Shown: positions 9,686 to 19,623 of the stretch, in pieces
Position numbering within the stretch: position 1 is the stretch's first letter
Layout: the number at the start of each line of letters is the position of its first letter
DNA from: Willaertia magna
Taxonomy: Eukaryota > Heterolobosea > Eutetramitea > Acrasida > Naegleriidae
Reading direction: 5' to 3'
DNA: 49,318 nucleotides
NCBI GenBank assembly: GCA_902984215.1
Contig: CADWAF010000662.1
Coordinates: 1-49,318 of the forward strand
Notes under the pieces: model-generated
Database searches by the model: none
What the model was told of the DNA's origin: nothing
The model's input: only the letters and a program-made list of their open reading frames with translations
Made by a program: the position numbers and the translations under genes

Positions 9686-10696
9686 ATGGCAGAAGAACTT
9701 GCTCCAGACATTTCCCAAAGTATTTGAATTAATTGTTAGATTTATTTTTTGTAAAAAATGATAAGAGTGAGTAGTACTAAATGTTAATTTGTTTTAATTG
9801 TTTCCGATACTAATTAAAAAGCTTTCAATCATTACTTATTTATTGAGTTTATTGACTTATAAATTTTTAAAACATTTGTTTTCATATAAAGCACAAAACG
9901 TTACGATAGGTTGGTTATTAAAACATTATTTTTGAAATTAATTTTTTTAATTAAAAAATTAAATGTAGGAAAGCTGGCGCTTACAGTTCGAGAAAGCATT
10001 GAAAATAAAGATGAAGAAGCAGAAAGAAGGATAACAGCTAAAGAGAAACAAAGAAGAGCATTACAAGATTTCTTTAGGGATACTGGAGGAAAAGTTACTG
10101 ATTTAAGAGTTTTACGTAGTGCAATGTATTTAAGTGATGAAATTGATAGAGCTGTAAGAGGATTAGACGATGAAAATAATTATATAGGATACAGACCTTA
10201 CAATAGATTCTTTGCTGAAGGCACTGAAGAATTGTTTACTAATGTTCCTATTGGTAAATCGCCCCTTGTTATGGCAGCTCCTAAGGCAGATAAATCTGTT
10301 AGATTTGAAGATTTAGATAAAAGCAAGCCTTTACCAATAGAGTATCAAGCAATGAGAAGGTCTCACTTAAAGCTTGTTGGAAGACAATTAAAAGAATATG
10401 AACAAGAGCAAATTCAAAGGCTTCAAAATAAGTCCACTACTTCCAAAGAGACTATTTACCCTAATAAGCAACAAGAAAATCGCTGGACAAATAGATATCA
10501 ACAACAAAAAGGTCTAATTCAACCAAAGAATGATAATTATGAGCCTCCTTTACTTTCTAAAGATTTACGGGTTGGTGCGTACCAAAGTTATAAACCTTAT
10601 GAAAAGCAAGTCTCAACAAAACAAAGATTATTAAAATTTGAAGGTGAAATATCAGAAAGACGTCCTGACTTGGATTACAAATTCCAGGATGAGTAA
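9686..10696 (+). CDS. Unknown charged helical protein, 5' end uncertain
   Basis: The secure coding part runs from about 9969 to 10696 and encodes about 242 residues rich in Glu, Lys, Arg and Gln. It includes a helical stretch EEAERRITAKEKQRRALQDF and a conserved-looking block DLRVLRSAMYLSDEIDRAVRG. No family recognised. The open frame continues left only into AT-rich non-coding-looking sequence with no ATG, so a 5' exon is needed. A workable one starts at 9686 (MAEELAPDISQ) and ends in phase 1 at 9719. It joins an acceptor TGTAG at 9968 in the right frame, but the implied 249-nt intron is far longer than the others here, so this join is a guess. The stop is 46 bases before the next gene's preferred start. 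Confidence 0.5.
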
Positions 10697-10742
10697 GAGA
10701 AAAAAGAAGAATTTTCTGACCAGTAATTGTCAACATCAAAAA

Positions 10743-13454
10743 ATGTCCAAAAACCAAGAACATATCTCTTCGTGTAAAAAACAATTGGAAGATGTAGACG
10801 AACCACCATTGCTCATGGACACACAAGACAAAAATCATGATTTTACCACACTATTTATGTATGTAAATAATAACCAACGATGTAAAGTAGCACAACATGT
10901 ATTAGATACTATTGATACTACCGATAACAATCCAAGATTATCCCTTCTTTTTGCTTATGCAACGTTGTTAATAACTACAACAAAAACTAAAAAATCGGAA
11001 ACAGAACAGGTAGTTTTTTTATTAAACAAAGCAGAGTATAAACTGAGAAATGCATTGACATGTTGTGAAATAACTAAAGAATATACTACCGATATTTCTC
11101 TTAGAATAGACCTACATTTACTTTTATCCCGAGTGTTATTCGAATTATCTATCTCTCGTTTAGAAGAACAATCACTTTCCAATCAATTAATTACTACAAC
11201 ATCAACTACACCTATTTCTATATCATCATCTAATGGAAGAAGTAATACCATACTGCCTTCAAATAGTAATAATTCTAATAGTCCATCTATAGGTACTACC
11301 AACATCAGTCCTACACATGGATTAAGCGGTGATAATTCACCGTCAAACCAAGATTCACCAATACGGAAACAAAGTTCCTTTCAAAATAACATCCCAAATA
11401 ATAACTCTCCCAACTTTTTAAAATCTTCAAGCGATTTAAACAAAGAACAACAACAAATAGATCAAATGTTTCAAGAAATATGTATACAAATGGATACATC
11501 TTTAAAACTATTTGGAAAACAAAAACAACAAGATGAATATAAAAAAGCATTAATGTATTTTTATTTTGGAGATATTTTAACAAATTGGTCGGCTAGAAGA
11601 AAACAAAGATGGGCTGCACTTTGTTCACAGGCTCTAGAAAGATTTAGCACAAGTATTCAAATATTAGAAAAATTAATTACAGAGAGTTCAACAAATAATC
11701 AAATGACTTCTGTCAACTGCAAATTGGATTCACAAGAAGAAACAACAACGAAAACAACAAATCAAAAATTTGTTTATTGTTCTTTACATCACCATTGTTT
11801 GTATAAATATGCATCTTTATTATTATATTGGGCAAGAAGAAAAAGAGAATATTCAACTATTTATACTTTAGAAAAAGACAAAGTAAATACCAAATTAGAA
11901 GATGATGGTTTTAATTTTGATAGTGTTCTTAATATTACAAAATTTACTGGGCTAGGTAAACTGGGACAATTAGTCTTAAAAGAAAGTTCAAGATATCATC
12001 AATCTATCTATAAAAACTCTCAAGCCTCTAACCACGAAAAGCTCTGTAAAGCTTGCGTTGTAATATGGGAAGCAGTTTGTAATATAGATTTAAGAAAAAC
12101 TCAAATTTTTACGCCAAAACATTCAGTCAACCCACGCTTCCTTTTTAGATTAAGTAATTCACTTTATGAGTATGCCCTTTTACTTGTACCCTCTGCTTCA
12201 ATTCTTTCAATTAATGATTATCTAACAACTCATGAGGAAGATAGATCTAACTCTAGATCTGAGGTTTTATCATCTACTTTAGGCTTACAAGATTTATTAT
12301 TTAAGGAAAGAATGTTAAATGATAAAAAAGAAATATTAATTAATAATAATCGTAAAGTATTATCTGAACATAAAACAAAAACTGTAATTTTAGAAGATAA
12401 CAAAACAGATGATTTAAAAATTAGATTTAGTTTAATTTTTTCTAATAATACTGATGAAATTAATATTACAATCATTTTAACACGTCAAATATTACTTGAA
12501 AAAGCCTTAGAAGTGATGGAGAAGGCAAACTCAGCGTCTAACTTTGGTAATTTTGATTTCTTATTATTTACAAGTCAGATTTATTTTGAACTAGGTGCTT
12601 TAAAAACTATGCAAATAGCTACATTAAAAGATTCTTCCTCTATAGTTAATTTATTTAAACAACATCAACAAAAACTACAGCAAAAAGAAGGGTCAAGTGA
12701 TGGAAATGAAGATTTTAGTCAAAAAGAAAGCATTAAGGAAACGGCGATTAAGGAATTAGATAATACTTTTACTCATGCTATTGAATGTATAAATAGAGTT
12801 TTAGAAAAAGATCCTAATCATGTTGTGACATTAGCTCTTCTAGGAGAGATATATTTTACATGGGCTCGTGGGGCTACGGGTATAGATTCTGACAAAAATT
12901 TTCAAAAAGCAGTTGATATATGGACGAGAATTGTTTTATTTTGTGAATTTAATCCTCAAATTAACATAGGATATGTCGCAAAAATGATCGATTTTACAAT
13001 GGAAATAAGAAAAAGTAATATAATTTGTGATGGAAGTAAGTATTATTCTTAATTAATGGGTTAGTTGAATGTTTATTGTTTTAATCTAATAATAGTGGCA
13101 TTAAAACAAGGTAAATTAAGAAAGAATTGGACTGAAAGATATTGGATGTTAACACTAGATTATTTTGGTTACTATCAAATAAAGAATAGTAAATCAATGA
13201 AAAAGAAACTAAAGAACAGTGTATTAACAAGTTCACTAGTTAAAGTACAACAAAATACAGATGAACAATACACAAAGAATAAGAATTACCCATTTTGTTT
13301 AGAAATAATTTGTAAAAAAAGAACTTTTTACGTTTGTCTTTCTTCACAAGAAGAATTAGATAAATGGGTATCTGCCTTTAACTATGTAATAGAAGTAAGC
13401 ATTATTATAAGCGGCACTACCTCACTAATCAATAACAATTCAAACAAGGAATAA
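10743..13454 (+). CDS. TPR-like helical protein with C-terminal PH domain
   Basis: About 883 residues from two exons, 10743-13035 and 13096-13454. The 60-nt phase-1 intron (GTAAGT...ATAG) restores the frame as ICDG-MALKQGKLRKNW. The N-terminal and middle parts are helical, TPR-like (for example NRVLEKDPNHVVTLALLGEIYFTWARGA), interrupted by a Ser/Asn/Thr-rich low-complexity region near residues 150-220. The end is a pleckstrin-homology domain: GKLRKNWTERYWMLTLDYFGYY, then FCLEIICKKRTFYVCLSSQE and the terminal Trp helix ELDKWVSAFNYVI. PH domains bind phosphoinositides or protein partners, so a membrane-linked scaffold is plausible. Earlier ATGs at 10638 and 10689 overlap the previous gene, so 10743 is preferred. 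A further optional 54-nt intron near 13396-13449 would remove about 18 C-terminal residues without breaking the frame. Confidence 0.65.
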
Positions 13455-13605
13455 TAAATAAATGAAATACGTTTCCTTAAATCCCTTCACACTGGCGTTT
13501 AAAGAAAGAATTGACTCGGATTGGAATCGCAAAGGAAAAAAGCGTATCGTTTGTAAAGCTCCGACTGGGTTTGACGACACAAAACATTTCACACAAAAAA
13601 ATAAT

Positions 13606-14667
13606 ATGAAATTCATAACAATATTGCCTTGCTTATCGGTTGTTATTCTTTTATTGTTATCATCCTTTGCGATTAGTAATTCAATTACTGTTGATATAAG
13701 AAAGGATTATGGTAATAATATAGAAGATATTCATTCATCAATTAATTCATATCAATATTCAAGTGTTAAAATAGCTTCCTTTAATGTTCAAGTATTTGGT
13801 ACAAGTAAATTATCTAAAGAACAAGTAGTTTATTATTTAATTGAGATTGTTTCATTATACGACTTAATTTTTATTCAAGAAATTAGAGATTCAAGTCAAA
13901 CAGTATTATCTGAATTTGTTAAACAAATAAATAACAAGAAGAATTTAAAACTAGAATATCAAATAAGTGAAAGATTAGGAAGAACTTCAAGTAAAGAACA
14001 ATATGGTTATATCTATAATCCGTTAAAAATTAAATTTATAAAAACTTTACAATATAACGATGTAAATGATTGGTTTGAAAGACCACCTTTTCTTTTTGTA
14101 TTTGAAATTACGAATTTACAAAAAACAAATAATTTATTTGCAATATTAGGTTGTCACGTTAAACCAACAGATGCCGTTAATGAAATTTCACATTTAACAA
14201 ACGTTATTGATTTCTATAAAAACGAAAGTTTTTACAACACAACAATATTAGCTGGTGATTTTAACGCTGGTTGTAGTTATGTAACAACAAATAATTGGAA
14301 TAGTATTTCATTATATACAGATAAAAGATTTTCATGGTTAATTTCTAACGATGCAGATACAACTGTTGCAACTTCAAGATGTCCCTATGATAGATTTGTT
14401 GTTTTTAAAGAATTTTTAGATTTTAAATTAAATACTAATTTTATTGAAATTTCAAATATAAGCACATTAAATTTTGATAGTTATTTTGGTTTAAATCAAA
14501 CATTTGCATCTGACATATCAGATCATTATCCAATTGAATTGACATTGCAATTTGTTAATGAAACAAATAATAATCCAGTTAAAAGTAGTTATGCATCTTC
14601 AATGCGTACTTTATGGAAAGTTATTAGTGGGTGTGGTTTAATTGCATTACTATTTATCATTCTTTAA
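13606..14667 (+). CDS. DNase I-like secreted or GPI-anchored nuclease
   Basis: About 353 residues in the endonuclease/exonuclease/phosphatase fold. An N-terminal signal peptide (MKFITILPCLSVVILLLLSS) sets the start; the frame is open upstream but that part looks non-coding. Diagnostic motifs occur in DNase I order: SFNVQVFG, FIQEIRDSS (metal-binding Glu), QYGYIYNP, GCHVKPTDAVNEI (catalytic His), LAGDFNAG (Asp and Asn) and SDHYPIEL (second catalytic His). The C-terminus ends in a hydrophobic helix (VISGCGLIALLFIIL) after a Ser-rich spacer, suggesting a GPI anchor or membrane tether. It would cut extracellular or phagosomal DNA. It follows the PH-domain gene on the same strand by about 150 bases. 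Confidence 0.85.
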   Translation: MKFITILPCLSVVILLLLSSFAISNSITVDIRKDYGNNIEDIHSSINSYQYSSVKIASFNVQVFGTSKLSKEQVVYYLIEIVSLYDLIFIQEIRDSSQTVLSEFVKQINNKKNLKLEYQISERLGRTSSKEQYGYIYNPLKIKFIKTLQYNDVNDWFERPPFLFVFEITNLQKTNNLFAILGCHVKPTDAVNEISHLTNVIDFYKNESFYNTTILAGDFNAGCSYVTTNNWNSISLYTDKRFSWLISNDADTTVATSRCPYDRFVVFKEFLDFKLNTNFIEISNISTLNFDSYFGLNQTFASDISDHYPIELTLQFVNETNNNPVKSSYASSMRTLWKVISGCGLIALLFIIL

Positions 14668-14828
14668 CAATTATTTATACCCATTGATTTATAATTATTA
14701 TTGACAAGTCATAGTAGTTCAAGTTAAAATCCAGAACAAACCGTAGTCCCTGAAATTGAGAGAAATGCACTTTTTCACTTTTTTTAAAAATCGATCCTCG
14801 CATTAAAATTTTTCAAAGATAATATAAA

Positions 14829-15929
14829 ATGAGATTAACTTTCCTTGGTACAAGCTCTGGCGTTCCAACAACAAAACGTAATGTTAGTAGTATGGCATTA
14901 CAGTTGGAAAGTGGACAGATATTTCTAATTGATTGTGGGGAAGGTACTCAACATCAATTACAGAAGAGTTCTTTAAAATCTGGTAAAATTACTAGGATTT
15001 TTATTACTCATTTACATGGAGATCATGTATATGGTTTACCTGGATTGTTATGTACATTATCTGGTAATAATCCTGAAACTAGAACCCATTTACATATTTA
15101 TGGACCATTAGGTTTAAAGAGTTTTCTAAGACAAACATTATCACTTTCCGATGCTCATTTAGGTTTCGTATTGAAGGTACATGAACTAGTCCCTAAAGAT
15201 ATGACAAAAGAAGATGTGGTTAAATATGAAAAACAATTGTTATTACCTTTATCATCGGAATTAGAAGATAATGCAAGTTCGACTGCTGCTGGAGAATTTC
15301 ACTACTTTGATGAAACTAATCAATGTTTCAATGTAGCCGATCTATCAAGTGATTGTGGATTAGTAGTTAAAGCTGCACCAATTGAACATCGTGTTTATTG
15401 TGTTGGTTACGTATTCCATGAGAATGATAAAGTAGGTAAATTAGATATGGAGAAGGCTAAACAATTGGGAGTTCCAAAAGGTCCACTATTAGGTCAATTA
15501 AAGAATGGAAAGGAGATAACCTTAGATAATGGTAAAACAATTCATCCTAAAGATGTTATTGGAGATGATATTAAGGGAAGAAAATTAGTTGTCCTAGGTG
15601 ATACTCATAATCCTGAAGGTATTGCAAAGATTGCTGAAAATTGTGATACAATTGTACATGAGGCAACATTAGAAGATTCTAAGAAGGAAATGGCAATTGA
15701 AAGAGGACACAGTTGTCCATCAATGGCAGCTACTTTTGCTAAGAGCATTGGTGCAAAGAAATTAATTTTAACACACTTTTCTGCAAGATATGTTGAAGAG
15801 ACAGATGAAAGTAAATTACATGAAAATGAAGTATCTATTTCTTTATTATTAAGACAAGCAAAAGAAGTATTTGAAAATGTAGAATTGGCAGAAGATTTTA
15901 AAGAATTTATTGTTGAAAAATCTAATTAA
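14829..15929 (+). CDS. ELAC1: tRNase Z, short form (ELAC1-type)
   Basis: 366-residue metallo-beta-lactamase-fold endonuclease that trims the 3' trailer from tRNA precursors, leaving the end to which CCA is added. Seen in order: the N-terminal FLGTSSGVPTTKRNVSS, LIDCGEGTQHQLQ, the zinc motif THLHGDH (residues about 60-66), the histidine EHRVYCVGY, the Asp in VVLGDTHNP, HEATL, and GHSCPSMAA with the late zinc His THFSARY. The length fits the short tRNase Z class; the long form would be about twice as large. An insert of about 35 residues after the third strand is rich in Glu and Ser. The start ATG follows an A-rich leader. Confidence 0.92.
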   Translation: MRLTFLGTSSGVPTTKRNVSSMALQLESGQIFLIDCGEGTQHQLQKSSLKSGKITRIFITHLHGDHVYGLPGLLCTLSGNNPETRTHLHIYGPLGLKSFLRQTLSLSDAHLGFVLKVHELVPKDMTKEDVVKYEKQLLLPLSSELEDNASSTAAGEFHYFDETNQCFNVADLSSDCGLVVKAAPIEHRVYCVGYVFHENDKVGKLDMEKAKQLGVPKGPLLGQLKNGKEITLDNGKTIHPKDVIGDDIKGRKLVVLGDTHNPEGIAKIAENCDTIVHEATLEDSKKEMAIERGHSCPSMAATFAKSIGAKKLILTHFSARYVEETDESKLHENEVSISLLLRQAKEVFENVELAEDFKEFIVEKSN

Positions 15930-15946
15930 TTTTTTGTAATAATAAA

Positions 15947-16891
15947 TTAAAATAATAATCGTTTTCTATTTAATAAATAAAATAAATATCCACCCAATGC
16001 ACCACCTAAATGAGCTGAAGCAGAGATAGAAGAATCTCTATTAGTATAAAAACGATAACATTCAAATGCACAAAATACATAAAACATATCTCTTAATTTA
16101 AATTGAAAAGGTAAAAAGAATAAACCAACAGGTATATAAGGATGTACTTTTGAAACAAAAGACATTAAACCAAATACAGCACCACTAGCACCCATTCCAA
16201 CAGTATATCTTTCATGTGGTCTAACAGTACTACCAATAAATTTATCAGTAATAAAAACTAAACTACTAACTAATCCACAAAATATATAACATGGAACTAA
16301 TAATCTTCTAGTCATTGGAACCATTTTACCAATTTGACTTAAAGAAAACATATTAACAAATAAATGTAAGAAATCAACATGAGAGAAGATACATGTAAAT
16401 AAAGTGTAAAGACGTCCTTGCATTAAATTTTCAACAGAACAACCAAAATGATTAGCTAAATTTGATGGACTTAAAAGGAAATGTGAAATTATAAATACTG
16501 CTACATTTACAATAATTAATTTTTGAACATTTGTTAATCTATTATAATTAAATCCACCACCACTTCCATATGAGGATTCATATCGATAATATTCATAACT
16601 ATTTTGTCTAAAAAATCTATTTTTTAAATTATTTATAAAGTCATTTAATTTTGATAAAAATATATTTTTTTTAATATTTTTAGTTAAATTAATAATAGAT
16701 TGTTGTTTAATAAATGTATTAGAATTATAATGATGTAAAGAAGTATTATTATTAAATTTACGAATTAAATATTTAGAAGAATTAATTTTATTTAAATGTT
16801 TAATTCCAAATGATAATTGTGGATGATTAGCTTGAACCAATTCCGTTTTTGTACAACGACAAACTCCTCCCAATACAAACTGTTTAAGCAT
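15947..16891 (-). CDS. Rhomboid intramembrane serine protease, mitochondrial type
   Basis: 314 residues. The first about 110 residues are basic and Asn/Ser-rich without acidic clusters, like a mitochondrial presequence. Then come six or so membrane helices. The catalytic Ser lies in GMGASGAVFG (about residue 235) and the catalytic His in SAHLGGALGGY (about 294). The HLFVNMFSL loop and an Arg-containing first loop are typical. These features match PARL/Rbd1-type rhomboids, which cleave membrane-anchored proteins of the inner mitochondrial membrane. The gene converges on tRNase Z with only 17 bases between the stops, so the 3' ends of the transcripts should overlap. Confidence 0.88.
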   Translation of the reverse strand: MLKQFVLGGVCRCTKTELVQANHPQLSFGIKHLNKINSSKYLIRKFNNNTSLHHYNSNTFIKQQSIINLTKNIKKNIFLSKLNDFINNLKNRFFRQNSYEYYRYESSYGSGGGFNYNRLTNVQKLIIVNVAVFIISHFLLSPSNLANHFGCSVENLMQGRLYTLFTCIFSHVDFLHLFVNMFSLSQIGKMVPMTRRLLVPCYIFCGLVSSLVFITDKFIGSTVRPHERYTVGMGASGAVFGLMSFVSKVHPYIPVGLFFLPFQFKLRDMFYVFCAFECYRFYTNRDSSISASAHLGGALGGYLFYLLNRKRLLF

Positions 16892-17075
16892 TTTTTTTCT
16901 TTATTTTCCCATCAATTAGCGCTATTTTTAAATTTACAGATAAAATCCTTGATTTTCCTGCCCGTCAAAAGCTATTTATTAACATGCGTAATGCTCTGTG
17001 TGCTGTAGGCTTAATTATTGGTGTTAAATAGGAGAATAAGTATTTGACAATTTATTCTAATTGTTACATCTTCTA

Positions 17076-18056
17076 TTAATTAGTTGTATTATTAAAAGAA
17101 GGTATTAAATAAGAATAAAGACTACCCGAATAAAAACCTTTCATTCCTTCTTCTTGATAAATAGATTTAATTAAATCTCTTAAACGTTTTTGATTACCAT
17201 TTTGCATTCTCTTTCTTAATAACTTTAATGGATAAGTTAAAAATCTAGAAACCAAAGTACCTAGTAATATTTGAATAGAATCAAATACTTCATCTTGATC
17301 TACAATTGTTATCCCTTCAACAACTAAAGAATGATGATCACCTTGAAATCCTCTTAAACCAAAATATTCAAAGATACTTCCAAATAGAGAGTAAGTATAA
17401 GCTAAACTTGTAAAACGTAGTATTCTAGCTAATTGTTTTATTAACCAACCTTTATAGAAAGATAGAAATCCTTCTTCTTTTAACATTCTTTTAATTATAT
17501 CAAATGGTCCATTATATCCTCTATTTAAAGGGTGATGTATTGGATCTTGATTTCTTATAAAAACAGTAGTGAATGGATAAGTAAATAAATCAACAAAACA
17601 TTTTGTTCCAAAATAGATTAATTGATAAGAGAAAACTGAACGATGAGAGATATCTCCCTTTTCAGCAAGAAAATATTCTCTTCTTACATCTAAACTAATT
17701 AATGTAGTTGTTCTAATTAAATAATCAAAAAATCTTTTAGAAATTTTAATTGTGTATCCTTTAAAGAATCCTTTTAATCCTTCTTCTTTATAAATTCTTT
17801 TAATTCCTTCATAATGTCCATTATAATATTTACTTTTTATCCATTCATCTTTATATAAATAATATTCATTTCCGAGAGCTAATTGTAAGCTAACTGTACG
17901 GAAAGGAATACGTAATAAACGATAAAGAGATGTTCCTAATAATAAACTTGAACCTAAGAATATATCAAATGTATTACTTAATTCTTGTGCTGATGATTCA
18001 TAAGATGGTGTTATCATATCACTCTTGTCACTAATATTGTCTACTGCTGTTGTCAT
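17076..18056 (-). CDS. Mitochondrial carrier family protein, divergent
   Basis: 326 residues with three repeats of the carrier fold. Each has an amphipathic matrix-helix motif: IYKEEGLKGFFKGY, MLKEEGFLSFYKGW and IYQEEGMKGFYSGS. The preceding helix-end signature Px[DE]xx[RK] is degenerate in all three (IPFRTV, YPFTTV, YPLKLLRK), lacking the acidic residue. Carriers that lose this salt-bridge network include the MTCH-like group, so exchange activity is uncertain. Location is probably a mitochondrial membrane. The substrate cannot be read from the sequence. The start is the first ATG after an AT-rich leader. Confidence 0.75.
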   Translation of the reverse strand: MTTAVDNISDKSDMITPSYESSAQELSNTFDIFLGSSLLLGTSLYRLLRIPFRTVSLQLALGNEYYLYKDEWIKSKYYNGHYEGIKRIYKEEGLKGFFKGYTIKISKRFFDYLIRTTTLISLDVRREYFLAEKGDISHRSVFSYQLIYFGTKCFVDLFTYPFTTVFIRNQDPIHHPLNRGYNGPFDIIKRMLKEEGFLSFYKGWLIKQLARILRFTSLAYTYSLFGSIFEYFGLRGFQGDHHSLVVEGITIVDQDEVFDSIQILLGTLVSRFLTYPLKLLRKRMQNGNQKRLRDLIKSIYQEEGMKGFYSGSLYSYLIPSFNNTTN

Positions 18057-18179
18057 TTTTTATTTGTTTAAATTTGAATTGTAAAGTTCCTTAATTGAAT
18101 CAATAGCGGACCGCAGACAAAATTGACTGATTTATTTTGCAAATTTATAAAATTTATTACAAATTTATTTACAATTTAT

Positions 18180-18599
18180 TTACTTCATTGACACCAAGAT
18201 AATACTAACAATAAAAATACCTACTAAATGATATGACCCACTAATAATACCATAATAAATTGGACGAGGCATATTTGGATTAATGGCAATGTTAATAGTG
18301 TTGGCAACTAAGAAACCAACACCAACCACAAGTGCAAATTCAATGGCAGCACTAGTGGTGTTGATATTCAAAGCATAAATAAGTATTGCACTTGCAATTG
18401 TAATTACTAAAGAACATATTGCTGGTCCAATAATAAAAATTGGTGCCGGCTTTTTTGGTAATTGGTTTTCTTTTCCTAATGAAATGGCATATTGTTTTTT
18501 AAAGAATAGAGTAAACCATAATGCACCTAGAATGAAATATATCACAAATGCTAATAAAACGCTAATCCAGTTTAAGTTTGTTATTTGATTGAGTAACAT
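18180..18599 (-). CDS. DUF1761 small four-helix membrane protein
   Basis: 139 residues, almost entirely four hydrophobic helices. The N-terminal NWISVLLAFVIYFILGALWFT with the following KKQYA matches the DUF1761 family, common in bacteria and scattered in eukaryotes, with no known function. No targeting sequence is visible. It is divergently paired with the RidA gene across 107 bases. The presence of two bacterial-type genes side by side suggests, but does not prove, acquisition from bacteria. Confidence 0.7.
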   Translation of the reverse strand: MLLNQITNLNWISVLLAFVIYFILGALWFTLFFKKQYAISLGKENQLPKKPAPIFIIGPAICSLVITIASAILIYALNINTTSAAIEFALVVGVGFLVANTINIAINPNMPRPIYYGIISGSYHLVGIFIVSIILVSMK

Positions 18600-18706
18600 T
18601 TATTTGTTTTTTTTGTTGTGATTGTTTGAAGGAATCAATAAGTTTGTTGATTGATTAAGGTATTTGACTGCCAATCGAAACTGGAATTTCAAAAATTCAA
18701 CAAAAA

Positions 18707-19190
18707 ATGTCCCATCAACTATTCAATACAGAATTAGCTCCAACACCTATTGGTAAGATGATCATCTCTCTATTTAATTTTAATAACAATTCCGATTAAT
18801 AATTATTGAAACAATAAATAAATAATAGGTCCATATTCACAAGCTACAATCTATGATTCTAAATTAATTTTCTGCTCTGGTCAAATCTGTATTGATCCAA
18901 ATACTAATCAAGTAGTAACTGGTGGAATTGAAGAACAAACTCATCAAGCTTTAAAGAATTTATCTAATGTTTTAACACAAAGTGGATCTTCTTTACAACA
19001 CGTATTAAAAACAACAGTTTTATTACACGAAATGAGTGATTTTGATGTTGTCAATAAAATTTATGAACAATACTTTTCTCCAAATAAACCAGCAAGATCA
19101 ACCTTTAGTGTTAAAGGTTTACCTAAAGGAGTGTTAGTAGAAATTGAAGCTATTGCTTATCGTCCAGATAAAGTTGTAGATCAACAATAA
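18707..19190 (+). CDS. RidA/YjgF enamine-imine deaminase
   Basis: 135 residues from two exons, 18707-18752 and 18829-19190. The 76-nt phase-1 intron (GTAAGA...ATAG) restores PTPIGPYSQA, the family's N-terminal signature. Other RidA marks are FCSGQICIDP, GGIEEQTHQALKNL, VLKTTVLLHEM and the C-terminal block PARSTFSVKGLPKGVLVEIE, with the Arg that holds the substrate carboxylate. The family hydrolyses reactive 2-aminoacrylate and related enamines released by PLP enzymes, and forms trimers. No mitochondrial presequence is evident, so the protein is probably cytosolic. Confidence 0.9.
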
Positions 19191-19623
19191 AAAATTAATT
19201 AGTAAGTTTATAATCTATTATATCGATTTTGTTGATGTTTTGAATTGTGCTCGTTGAGTTAGATCTACTACTATACCAGTACACACATATGCTTATTTGC
19301 TGCCTTTACAATAGAATATAATCCTATTGATTCTTTAAATTTAAAAAGGAAGGTATTTATTTATTTATGTAAAGAATTTGTAAACTAACCGTAGCCAACC
19401 TTTCACATTTCACTTCAAAAATTGGACATATTAGTGGAGGCAATCAAACTTTATAGGATCAACCAACAGATCTTTAAACAAAATATCTTTAAAAAAACAT
19501 CACAACAAATTTAACAGATAACACTCTTTGTTTCAGTAATTTTACCATTTGTTAAACCACACTTTTCTCATTCAACTCACCATATAAACTAACCGCTTTG
19601 TGACATTATAGCTCAACAAGAAG
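19191..19623. other. Intergenic spacer and 5' leader of the RGS gene
   Basis: No open frame or RNA gene is recognised. The last about 200 bases are AC-rich on the + strand (CACATTTCACTTCAAAAATT and similar), as expected of an untranslated leader. Confidence 0.35.

Noticed and set aside
10557..12475. Minus-strand open frames in the PH-domain gene
   Set aside because: Antisense to conserved helical coding sequence.
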